From contig NC_012872.2 of assembly GCF_000003195.3 (NCBI RefSeq), positions 53,487,695 to 53,551,694 of the forward strand: DNA of 64,000 nt. The letters run 5' to 3'. The stretch comes from Sorghum bicolor. Lineage: Eukaryota > Streptophyta > Magnoliopsida > Poales > Poaceae. Shown in pieces: positions 61,301 to 64,000 of the stretch (its first letter is position 1; the number at the start of each line of letters is the position of its first letter). Both the position numbers and the translations under genes were made by a program. The notes under the pieces are model-generated. The model ran no database searches. It saw only the letters and a program-made list of their open reading frames with translations, and had not been told where the DNA came from.

Positions 61301-61420
61301 CGGTATTTTTATTTGGTTCTGTTTTCTGAGTCCATATTACCTTCTTTTTTGTAGGCATTACATGCAAATGCATTGCCGGTACTTGATACGTGTAAGCAAT
61401 GGCTCGCTCAGTACATGTGA
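17683..61420 (+). CDS. ZFYVE26/spastizin-like giant protein, 35 exons
   Basis: Exons, all with AG/GT borders and one frame: 17683-18398, 18846-18990, 19376-19648, 19767-19934, 20017-20232, 25488-25582, 26072-26246, 27074-27477, 28454-28577, 34063-34158, 34246-34317, 37025-37162, 37458-37608, 37689-38050, 39833-40299, 40374-40670, 41072-41387, 41868-41945, 42083-42373, 42445-42642, 42793-43275, 45201-45362, 45444-45773, 45857-45939, 53115-53219, 53872-54103, 54443-54787, 54873-54974, 55318-55461, 55967-56055, 57101-57183, 57304-57419, 59754-59839, 60049-60148, 61355-61420. Total 7308 nt, 2435 residues. It resembles the plant proteins labelled zinc finger FYVE domain protein 26 (Arabidopsis AT2G25730, from memory). 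In animals ZFYVE26 works with spatacsin and AP-5 in late endosome and lysosome traffic, and a plant role is inference. No R(K/R)HHCR FYVE motif is visible. The chain looks mainly alpha-helical. The start at 17683 is the first ATG in the GC-rich exon 1. Confidence 0.8.
20324..20430 (-). repeat. 3' LTR of the complete copia element
   Basis: 107 bp, TGTTAGAG to CTCTAACA on the plus strand, with target duplication GTGCA on its left. It contains the imperfect palindrome CTAACCCTAGAGGGTTAG and a repeated GGGCCTCATGGGCCTA word. Confidence 0.93.
20524..25014 (-). CDS. copia gag-pol polyprotein, 1496 residues, intact frame
   Basis: Domain order from the N-terminus: gag with a LDLHDLVRNTP and RALRLDASFR core (about 70-115); an Arg/Gly-rich run near 240-258 in place of the usual CCHC knuckle; aspartic protease DSGATYHT (near 345); GAG-pre-integrase WHRRLGHPG with HHCC (near 495-530); integrase with HCDLW, CDNGREF and SQNGKAER (near 558-650); RT with QLDVKNAFLHG and YVDD (near 1180); and RNase H TDADWAGC (near 1348) to the C-terminal DIFTKGLP. 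The order PR-IN-RT-RH is that of Ty1/copia. A 14-residue stretch (LVAPSMVHNLLSIR) is tandemly doubled near residues 405-433, as is a Pro-rich ARFAQPVRVYQR unit. The true start is uncertain: an upstream ATG at 25085 (MADRPPPPPP) is in another frame, while a relative at 59.5 kb begins MAGQRPPPPPP. Confidence 0.92.
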   Translation of the reverse strand: MGAGGVQNIRLLVPVVLEPESPSYAHWRDLVLLTLRRYALDDHVLVDAASTVPTPSCLRLDSIVLSWILGTISLDLHDLVRNTPSARGAWLALEGQFLGNAEARALRLDASFRTFVQGDLSVSEYCRQMKGMADSLGDLGWPVEDRILVLNVLRGLSDRYSYLRTWITRQRPFPTFLQVRDDLVMEELTQGLQPGSTSASGSSSSSTALAATPPPRPTPLPQSSLLGPLPPGPSGGGGGHGGRRRRGGGRGGGRGGTTTPPAPRGAPWPSFHNPWSGRISMWPFQAPGGEPRPPAAMLAGASPGFPSVTPWTAPTGPAGWDQAALAHSFSTMALTPPVGPEWVADSGATYHTTPNPGILSFVHPPSPSLPSSIMVANRSCLPVTSVGAAGPHGSFCLPDVLVAPSMVHNLLSIRLLVAPSMVHNLLSIRRFTADNSCSVEFDSSGLTVKDLASRRPLLRCDSTGPLYTLRFPASASPPKPVFSAAFATTTSTTWHRRLGHPGRDALTQLSRSSDIRCTRAHDEHLCHACQLDRHVRLPFSSSSSHAARIFDLVHCDLWTSPVISISGYRYYLVVVDDYSHYSWTFPLRAKSDAFPALVHFFAWVSTQFGLTIKAVQCDNGREFDNSTSRAFFLSHGVQLRMSCPYTSSQNGKAERMIRTTNDTVRTLLLQASLPARFWAESLHTSTYLLHRLPSAACPAPTPHHALFGTPPRYDHLRVFGCACYHNNTATAPHKLAPRSTLCVFFGYSPDHKGYRCYDLTSRRVLISRHVVFDESIFPFSTTTTPASTSELDLSSVFPTDPVVEPPLTVFPAGTATSPVARDTSGPLPCPGPAGSPSGPAPAPATGPGSAPSTPAPPARFAQPVRVYQRRATDVGPGSASPTPAPPARFAQPVRVYQRCARLAPLPPAAPVAPSTPGSPAPPATSSPPPTPTPPPRHPASRAATPVYHPPLLHRHPRHVHPMVTRHAAGTLQPRALAAMPGDSQVSPVPSSVREALLDPHWRRAMEEEYAALLANHTWDLVPRPPGSNIVTGKWIWTHKRRADGTLERYKARWVLRGFTQRPGVDYDETFSLVVKPATVRTVLSLALTRGWPVHQLDVKNAFLHGVLTETVYCSQPAGFVDSSRPDMVCRLNKSLYGLKQAPRAWNHRFATFLQALGFVEAKSDTSLFIFHHGTETAYLLLYVDDIVLTASTESLLRRIITSLQQEFAMKDLGALHHFLGVTVEPHPAGLLLHQRQYTLDILERAGMTDCKPCSTPVDTQGKISEAEGTPVTDPTAYRSLAGALQYLTFTRPDITYAVQQICLHMHDPREPHLTALKRILRYLRGTVDFGLLLHRRSPSTELVVYTDADWAGCPDTRRSTSGYAVFLGGNLVSWSSKRQPVVSRSSAEAEYHAVANGVAEASWLRQLLAELHSPLSRSALVYCDNVSAVYLSTNPVQHQRTKHVEIDLHFVRDRVAVGDVRVLHVPTTSQFADIFTKGLPSSTFTEFRTSLNITSG
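25199..25305 (-). repeat. 5' LTR of the complete copia element
   Basis: 107 bp, no difference seen from the copy at 20324-20430. The primer-binding site TGGTATCAGA starts next to it on the minus strand (25198 downward). GTGCA follows on the right, then a chance second GTGCA. Confidence 0.93.
25488..28577 (+). other. large gene exons 6-9 (residues 507-772)
   Basis: Exon 6 begins VLFDAVPGIKFQDAIELIGM, in phase with exon 5 across the 5.2-kb intron made by the copia element. Exon 7 is MHDIELMHMRYSLQSVVLAL. Exon 8 has LEWRLKHAKHSIEDLDWRLS followed by VLKRLPPLSERQWSWKEAL, a conserved-looking helical block. Exon 9 ends LAEWVAGAYKRAL. The introns carry short LINE tails (25815-25895 and 27558-27655). 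Confidence 0.85.
25815..27655 (+). repeat. two short LINE 3' tails
   Basis: 25815-25895 (CTTAATGAAATGGCGCACAG, TCTCCTGCGCTGTTCGAG, then A run) and 27558-27655 (CTCTTAATGAAATGATGTGC, TCTCTTGCGTGTTTGAG, then AAAAA) are the typical 3' ends of grass L1-type LINEs, heavily 5' truncated. Only those two stretches are LINE; the span between them includes exon 7, most of exon 8 and intron. Similar tails on the other strand lie near 43995-44120 and 56347-56640. Confidence 0.6.
28858..33493 (-). mobile_element. decayed Ty1/copia element, ~210-bp LTRs
   Basis: LTRs at 28858-29069 and 33285-33493 start TGAGAGCGAATAGGTC and end CCTATTCTAACA (3' LTR) or CTTATTCAAACA (5' LTR), with several differences. On the minus strand the primer-binding site TGGTATTAG follows the 5' LTR. 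The tract CTGCGGGGCG precedes the 3' LTR. The flanking five bases (GATAC and CATAG) do not match, so the target duplication has decayed or the element arose by recombination. It is antisense to the host gene. The solo LTR at 7160-7356 is the same family. Confidence 0.9.
29105..33201 (-). pseudogene. broken copia gag-pol
   Basis: Remnants on the minus strand, in order: gag start MTAGHASSATIQDDDD with an Ala-rich coiled-coil-like run (32830-33201); gag core (31909-32680); protease (31456-31815, YFDSGATSHM); pre-integrase and integrase (30692-31460, HCDLWTSP, CDNGKEFDN); and RT/RNase H (29105-29912). Frameshifts and stops separate the blocks. At about 29775 the frame jumps from GSLERY straight to MLDILDCAGM. 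By comparison with the intact copy, roughly 190 residues including the YVDD site are missing. It cannot make an active RT. Confidence 0.85.
33708..33781. repeat. 37-bp tandem duplication
   Basis: CATCATGGCATG(C/T)AAAT followed by a TTTCTTG(T)..GTATTCATGC unit occurs twice in a row (33708-33744 and 33745-33781) with a few differences. It lies in the intron before exon 10. No function is apparent. Confidence 0.7.
34834..36692. mobile_element. hAT-like foldback element split by an LTR element
   Basis: The left end CCTGTTTGGCATGGCTTCTC pairs with the right end GCCATGCCAAACAGG, and inner AGCCAGCTTTTGC pairs with GCAAAAAGCTGGCT. These are the same kind of ends as the element at 2865-3529. Without the LTR element at 35394-36620 it would be about 630 bp. 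No transposase was seen. Confidence 0.6.
35394..36620 (-). mobile_element. small non-autonomous LTR element, 129-bp LTRs
   Basis: LTRs at 35394-35522 and 36492-36620 (TGA(A/T)GGAGAATATAATTGG to TACTCTAACA) are nearly identical. The duplication GTTTC flanks them (35389-35393 and 36621-36625). On the minus strand TGGTATCATCGCC follows the 5' LTR as primer-binding site, and CTGCGGGGGGGA precedes the 3' LTR. The 970-bp inside has no gag or pol; a 239-codon open frame there is unlike any protein I know. The polypurine tract and LTR ends resemble those of the complete copia at 20324-25305, so mobilisation by such an element is plausible. Confidence 0.9.
38010..38285 (+). repeat. tandem duplication copying the end of exon 14 and its donor
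   Basis: 38010-38149 and 38150-38285 are diverged direct copies. Copy 1 contains the last codons of exon 14 (TATGAATGGCCGAAAGAT) and donor GTAAGCTCAA. Copy 2 has TATGAATGGCCAAAAGGT followed by GTAAGCTCAAATC. Both continue with TTTATTTGAT, TTCTT(G/A)TATTCATA and ACATATTC(A/G)CAAA. The second copy lies in the intron and keeps an intact-looking 5' splice site. Confidence 0.8.
38286..39832 (+). other. long intron 14, no element resolved
   Basis: AT-rich intron of the large gene before exon 15. I see a weak direct repeat (TTTTCAGATATTGAATATTT near 39169 and CTTTCAGATATTGAATACCT near 39319), and related CCCTA..GTAAT.GAAC words near 39040 and 39200. No coding frame or complete transposon is supported. 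Confidence 0.5.
41389..41624. mobile_element. Stowaway-type MITE at the exon 17 donor
   Basis: TAATCCCTCCGTCCCAAAAT at the left and, on the other strand, TACTCCCTGTGTCCCAAATT at the right are inverted ends. Both are followed by TATCTGTCG(T/C)TTT. The TA duplications are 41389-41390 and 41623-41624. Exon 17 ends at 41387 and its donor is G plus this TA, so the element begins at the splice site itself. Confidence 0.85.
43276..45200 (+). other. intron 21 with LINE tails and a SINE
   Basis: 43276-43990 is AT-rich intron with nothing recognised. 43995-44120 is a minus-strand LINE tail (T run, CTCGAAAACGCAGGAGAGC, CTTCATTATATTAAGAAG). 44420-44715 is a SINE. 44803-44930 resembles another truncated LINE tail (TTTGAGCTTTAAATACAGCA, ATTTTATTATATTAAT). 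The rest is plain intron. Confidence 0.5.
44420..44715 (-). mobile_element. tRNA-derived SINE with 10-bp target duplication
   Basis: Read on the minus strand, it starts near 44715 with an A-box-like TGGTCTAGTGGCTAAGACAC and a B box GAGTTCGAATCTC, the two parts of a tRNA-type RNA polymerase III promoter. It ends in an A/T-rich tail (T run on the plus strand near 44419-44440). The duplication GATTTCCACA flanks it (44410-44419 and 44716-44725). The size (about 296 bp) fits plant SINEs. I could not name the family. It is antisense to the host gene. Confidence 0.85.
46102..46182. repeat. older copia-like LTR piece holding the gypsy element
   Basis: 46102-46182 (TGTTGTAAGCAAGGATATGG, then GGTACAGGCATATATATGCA) continues across the gypsy element at 51755-51835 (CCTAGGGTTTGG...GATATCCTTGCCTATG). 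Together they parallel the LTR of the copia at 28858 (GGTACAATATATAGGCAAGG, GATCCTTGCTTAATTAG, GATCATCTACC). I infer that the gypsy element jumped into an older related LTR. Confidence 0.45.
46183..46588 (-). repeat. 3' LTR of gypsy element
   Basis: 406 bp, contains a (GA)n tract at 46303-46330. The last 41 codons of the pol frame lie within it on the minus strand. TGTCA and TGACA form its inverted ends. Confidence 0.9.
46465..49979 (-). pseudogene. gypsy RT, RNase H, integrase, chromodomain; broken
   Basis: RT starts at 49979 (HQCAAMLEQGLIRKSSSAFA). Motif A reads FTKLNLRSGYHQ, with Asn where the catalytic Asp is expected. An 18-bp tandem duplication (49552-49587) doubles KD(V/A)FPV. After the hAT insertion, RT resumes with FFDDILIYSS near 48740. 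RNase H follows (FIVECDASMHAFGAVLLQDK, 48265-48627). Integrase follows (SDIGLDFMEALP near 47630; TTAFHPQSDGQTEAANRVI near 47370), with frame changes between blocks. The C-terminal end has a chromodomain-like VLVRWKGEPASSATWEDKEE and runs through the purine tract into the 3' LTR, stopping at 46465. Confidence 0.85.
48824..49375. mobile_element. hAT-type non-autonomous element inside gypsy RT
   Basis: The 552-bp element is flanked by the exact 8-bp duplication TGCACAAC (48816-48823 and 49376-49383), diagnostic of hAT. Ends TCAAAATGGCAATGGGTACC and, reversed, TAGGAATGGCAACGGGTACG are inverted repeats. Many sub-terminal TACCCG/CGGGTA words recur at both ends, as expected for transposase binding. 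The AT-rich centre has no coding frame of note. Confidence 0.92.
50003..51295 (-). pseudogene. gypsy gag with start of protease
   Basis: It begins MSEPSITDVLATLKTLTTD, has a retrotransposon gag core (FPHFDGTTDPLLFLNKCESH, WYTQLQEDEGAPPWGRFKEL), and a zinc knuckle CYNCDEKFVRGHNRVC near residue 276. At about 50260 the frame is lost and the protease continues in another frame (LLDSRSSHSFISESAARRIG, 50003-50432). There the usual DSG catalytic triad reads DSR. Both the frameshift and the changed glycine argue against an active protease. Confidence 0.85.
51355..51754 (-). repeat. 5' LTR of gypsy element
   Basis: 400 bp, matches 46183-46588 except for a shorter (GA)n tract (51473-51495) and a few substitutions (for example GGCGGCCC to GGTGGCCC, GGAGTTC to GGAATTC, GCCACAC to GCCGCAC). 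This suggests a fairly recent insertion. Confidence 0.9.
52102..52290 (-). mobile_element. TRIM fragment related to the one at 5754
   Basis: 52102-52185, read in reverse, matches the 82-bp TRIM LTR at 5754 (GCCCACCTCTTCCC, AGCTTAAGCTTTTGGGTT, GGTGCATG). ACTCGAACTCGAGA near 52271 corresponds to the reversed region after its primer-binding site. The second LTR was not found. It is antisense to the host gene. Confidence 0.7.
52316..52466. mobile_element. 150-bp foldback MITE
   Basis: GTGCCGTTTGGATATTGGGA at the left pairs with CCCATCCCAATCCAAACATG at the right. Inside, GGGATAGGGA pairs with TCCCTATCCC. The whole unit can fold into one hairpin with a small loop. The outer sequence resembles hAT-like MITEs; no target duplication was resolved. 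Confidence 0.65.
52467..53114 (+). other. end of intron 24, no gene seen
   Basis: AT-rich intronic sequence leading to the pyrimidine tract and CAG acceptor of exon 25 at 53114. I see no open frame, repeat or promoter worth naming. Confidence 0.5.
55470..55810 (+). repeat. truncated LINE 3' end in intron 29
   Basis: Runs of GTTGT words are followed by TTCGGCCTCGCAGAGGACAT, then GCTGTAATATAAAAGATGTG, CAGCTCTCCTGTGCGTTCAG and an A run. This is the layout of a grass L1-type LINE 3' end. It is in the sense orientation and heavily 5' truncated. Confidence 0.55.
56347..56640 (-). repeat. truncated LINE 3' end in intron 30
   Basis: A T run at 56353 followed by TTCAAACACACATGAGATCA and ATCATTTCATATAAGAAG mirrors the tail of L1-type LINEs seen elsewhere in this window, here on the minus strand. 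The remaining stretch to 56640 has no readable protein. Confidence 0.5.
57526..59602 (-). mobile_element. deleted copia relative of the 20-25 kb element
   Basis: It is flanked by the duplication AGTTC (57521-57525 and 59603-59607). The left end TGTTAGAACTAGGG, then GGCCAACCCTAACC, matches the start of the 107-bp LTR. On the right only CATACTCTAACA remains. The inside on the minus strand keeps a gag closely related to that of the intact copy (NIRLLVPIVLEPESPSYARW, LDSIVLSWILGTISLDLHDL) plus a longer Ala-rich N-terminus from MAGQRPPPPPP (59540). Protease, integrase, RT and RNase H are absent. 57577-57800 (GGGCATGTTTGGTTGGGTGG) looks like foreign sequence. Confidence 0.85.
58601..59603 (-). pseudogene. 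copia gag remnant
   Basis: Two overlapping frames share the gag. The upstream frame starts at MAGQRPPPPPP and runs through Ala-rich, coiled-coil-like sequence (ATALAAARAAAAEGQTRVRA). The downstream frame continues GGQNIRLLVPIVLEPESPSY to NTPNARGA and stops at 58601-58603. A frameshift lies near 58860. The intact copy at 20-25 kb shows a similar break between its Pro-rich ATG and the NIRLLVP frame. Confidence 0.75.
60287..60660. mobile_element. Stowaway-like MITE in the last intron
   Basis: TACTCCCTCTGTCCCAAAAT at the left pairs with AATTTGGGGTGGAGGGAGTA at the right, with TGTCATTTTAG and CTAAAACGACGG as inner parts. TA borders both ends. 60661-60875 looks like a second, degraded MITE (AGTCAAAACTTTGACTAAAT to ATAATTTGGAACGCCGGGAA). 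Confidence 0.75.
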
Positions 61421-62000
61421 TACCATAGATGCTGACTTGCTGAGAGCGTTCTTGTGTGAAGACAGAAAAACAAAATAATCAAAGCAAGGAACATAATTCT
61501 TGTCTGGGTACGACCATCTGAAAGCTGAAGGTGTTCAATCCTCATTCCCCATTTCAACATCTTTCCACTTTGTGCAACACAAGGCATCCATGTATATATG
61601 GCTCTTAAGTGCATATTCGTTATACTATCCCTTGTGGAGAGGTTACGCCTCTTGCATTTTTGGTCTCTGCTATGTTGTGAAGCCTTGTAATTCCATTACT
61701 TCCCCATCCAGTGAGACGAGTTTAATTGTAAGCGCTTGGCAGCCCACAAAGCAGCCAGTGCCAACTTCTCCTTGCTCTCACCGATCATTGAGAAAATTTT
61801 GGTCGATTCTCTTATTCTCAATCTTTGTGTTGCACCGGTAGCACTATAGAATCCGGATTATGGATAAGTGCCTGGTGTGTTCACTTATGATTATTTCAGC
61901 TGTGGCTGCAGCACTATACAAGTGCAGCATTGTTGCGAGAGCTGGGTGCAGCTGCAGATGCAGCAAAAGCCGCTGCACCGAACAGGTGGGATTCAGATTT
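61421..62000 (+). other. probable 3' UTR and downstream flank of the large gene
   Basis: Follows the stop codon at 61418-61420 without any further conserved frame. It is moderately AT-rich. I could not choose a polyadenylation site; no clear AATAAA stands out in the first 400 bases. The length of the 3' UTR is unknown. Confidence 0.4.
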
Positions 62001-62002
62001 AG

Positions 62003-62096
62003 GGTGTTTGGATGGAATTCTAGGATTTTGAGTTTTTTTTTTTTTTTATCCAGATTCTTAGAATCCCGATGGATCCAAACGCTACTTTAGATGACC
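62003..62096. repeat. short foldback MITE
   Basis: TGTTTGGATGGAATTCTAGG at the left pairs with TCTTAGAATCCCGATGGATC then CAAACG at the right, around a T run. This is a small hairpin of the GTTTGGAT type common in grass intergenic DNA. Confidence 0.55.
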
Positions 62097-62099
62097 TTT

Positions 62100-64000
62100 T
62101 TCTTTTGAGAGGGAAAAAGCATCTTCTTGTTCCACCCTAGACCGGAGCTAGTTTGGCAAACCTCCGACTTCTCTTGTGGAACAGTTTGACCGGGCTGGCA
62201 TTTGGAGCCCATGGGCCATGGCCCATTGGCGGCAAACCGAACTCCAAAGTCGAATCATCACGCTGTAAAGAGGAGCAAGAGGAAGGCCACAGTTGCATTC
62301 ATCATCAGCACGATAGTTCCGCGAGCGAGCACCTTTTTTCTTTTTCTTTTTCTTTTTTTGATAACAAGCGAATTCGCAGGGGCACGGTTGCGTGCGGGAC
62401 GAAAGGGGCGCGATTCTGTTGTTGTGTTGGGTGGTGCGGGATTTGGATTTGCCGTGGTAGTGAGTGAGCGTAGACGTGTGTAGTGCTAGTGCGGCACTAG
62501 CGAATCGCGGAGGTGGTGCCGTGGCCGTGGTGGTGGCCTGAAATGAATCATGGCGCTCGGCCGGCCGTGGTGAATCGCAAAGTCACTTTACCTCACCTAG
62601 CTCTCTGACCGTCCCCGGTCATCCGGTGCCTCTCGAAAGAAGGAGCAAGCACAGCACGGGATTTTTTTTTTTCCCATTCAAAAAAGGAACCCCCGTTTCT
62701 GTCGCCCCTCTTCCTTTGTTTTTTCCCGTCGGTGAAAGGCGTTTTCTTGTGCGTGTGAAAGACGAAGAAGCTTCGAGAGTAGTGGGTCATATTCGGCGGT
62801 GTAGTATGGCTACAAGTTTTGACGATCCGCACCGCACCGAGCAGCTGCGTCGCACCCGAAACACGTGAGGTCGGTGGGGAGGACGGGGACGGGACGGCGT
62901 AGTACGCAGCAGCAGCGGCAGCTGTTTGACTGACGTGTGGCCCTGCCCCTGCCCGGGGCGGTAGGCGTCATCGCGTCCAGCCACTAGTCTCGCTTTGTCT
63001 CGAGCAGACTAGTCTTGGTATGCGTACGTATGCTCGTTCGTCTTGTTCATATATATACACACGTATGTATGTATGTATCGCTCCATATATGACACACATC
63101 AGTGTGTTTGTCTGCAGCGTAGACTACGGAAACTGCCATCACCGCGGCGTCACGGTGGTTGTGACGATCCATTTGTTCGCTTCTACGGCAACCACCGGCG
63201 GATCGACGGAATCCGCTGACCCTGCTGTTGATGAGTATGATGCGTATGTGTACACCTACCGGCGCCGCGCGCGCCCCCCGTGAAGTGAAGTGCTCCTGCA
63301 GAAATGCCTGCAGCACTGGTACTCTACTCTAGGTATCGCCACCGTATCAGTCACAGGCGCACGTACGCCGACAGACGCAGACGCGCCAACTACCGGCTGG
63401 GCTACCCGCTACGCGAGTGCTCGTAGATTAGAGGCCGATCCAAGCAACTGCTGCAACAAGTTTAATTCAGTCTAAACACAAGTCGATCACGAGTGAATCT
63501 GTTTACTTAAATTTATCTATCGAATATATTAACTACTTATTCGTATTTTTTTCTTACATGAACTCAAAGGGAGCCGCACCGCACCGCAGCGGAAAAGCGT
63601 GGCAGACCACCGACGGTGGCAGGCGACGGACGGACGCGTGGTCTGCCGCCTGCCGCCTGCGTCCGGGTGCGGGTGCGGTGCCGTTGGTTGGTCGGGTTCC
63701 GCACCGAGCGAGCGAGCGACGCAGCCGCAGCGGGCCGGAAAGGACTCGAGGTCTCGAGCACGCGCAAACGCAGCAGGGGGCAAGAGCACCGGCGGCCGCT
63801 GGTCAGTGCCGTCGCTTTCGCGAGCGGGCGAGTGGAGCGGAGCGGGCAGCACGCAGAGCGCTAGCGGCGGCAGGGGACGCGCAAACGGGCCGCCCCCGCG
63901 GGGTCGCCATCGTGCCGCGTCAAATCACCACACCACAGCCCTCCTCGTTCCTTTCTTTCTTTCTCCGTCGCTCGCATCGCGAGAGGAGGAGTAGAGTACA
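62100..64000. other. intergenic DNA; possible 5' end of a further gene
   Basis: 62334-62362 is a CTTTTT microsatellite and 63047-63080 an ATAC/GTAT microsatellite. 63570-63900 becomes strongly GC-rich, followed by TTCTTTCTTTCTCCGTCGCT and GAGAGGAGGAGTAGAGTACA at the end. Such a run is common in leaders of grass genes. No start codon or known protein can be supported before the window ends. Confidence 0.35.

Larger units (their letters stand above)
53115..61420 (+). other. large gene exons 25-35 (residues 1948-2435)
   Basis: Exon 25 resumes after a 7.2-kb intron with KQALQQYKGDATSVVTEIIN. Exon 27 has YARPQMLAFMFRHGHYTEAC. Exon 31 has VVETLAEKHFDLAFRMLHEF. Exons 33-35 give the C-terminus: NVYANKHKERPDRLIDML, HRKVLACVVCGRLKSAFQIA, SRSGSVADVQYVAHQALHAN, CKQWLAQYM and stop TGA at 61418-61420. 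This end is very strongly conserved in plant members as I recall them. The element at 57526-59602 lies between exons 32 and 33. Confidence 0.88.

Noticed and set aside
63599..63994. 131-codon open frame near the window end
   Set aside because: GC-rich, no recognisable domain, and continues to the edge. More likely a leader or promoter of a gene beyond the window.
1..64000. CRISPR array, operon or defence-like system
   Set aside because: The window is plant nuclear DNA. Repeats are all explained as LTRs, MITEs, a SINE, LINE tails or short tandem duplications.

Overview
This is a plant nuclear window from a grass, most likely an Andropogoneae species such as Sorghum. The evidence is GT-AG introns in two long genes, a GC-rich first exon, and dense nested transposons, including two copies of the very abundant GGCCTTGTTTA-type MITE, Stowaway MITEs, a small TRIM/SMART-type LTR element, a tRNA-derived SINE and Ty1/copia and Ty3/gypsy elements. 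I see no prokaryotic features and no CRISPR array.

Only two host genes are supported, lying head to head about 4.8 kb apart. On the minus strand (1-12908, 3' end cut by the window) is an RTEL1-type Fe-S DEAH helicase. Nineteen exons were placed by hand in a continuous reading frame, with the Walker A, four-cysteine Fe-S, DEAH and QxxGRxxR motifs all present. On the plus strand (17683-61420) is a very large gene of 35 exons, about 2435 residues. It matches the plant family annotated as 'zinc finger FYVE domain protein 26' (spastizin/SPG15-like), but I find no FYVE motif in it.

Most of the window is intron, and the introns are filled with mobile DNA. RTEL1 intron 7 (5394-10724) holds a LINE broken by a TRIM and by a copia-type element that itself carries a solo LTR. 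The large gene's introns hold: a complete, apparently young copia element with 107-bp LTRs and one 1496-codon gag-pol frame (20324-25305); a decayed copia (28858-33493); a small non-autonomous LTR element inside a hAT-like foldback (34834-36692); a SINE (44420-44715); a gypsy chromovirus-like element with a hAT-like element in its RT (46183-51754); a TRIM fragment (52102-52290); and a deleted copia relative (57526-59602). Every LTR element and the SINE lie antisense to the gene that hosts them.

The region before 17683 is intergenic and MITE-rich. The last 2.5 kb holds the 3' flank of the large gene and a GC-rich stretch that may be the 5' end of a further gene. I find no clearly new biological system. 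The strongest leads are two Stowaway insertions exactly at 5' splice sites, a tandem duplication that copies an exon end with its splice donor, and a small-LTR copia family with an apparently intact member and related decayed or non-autonomous members in the same gene.
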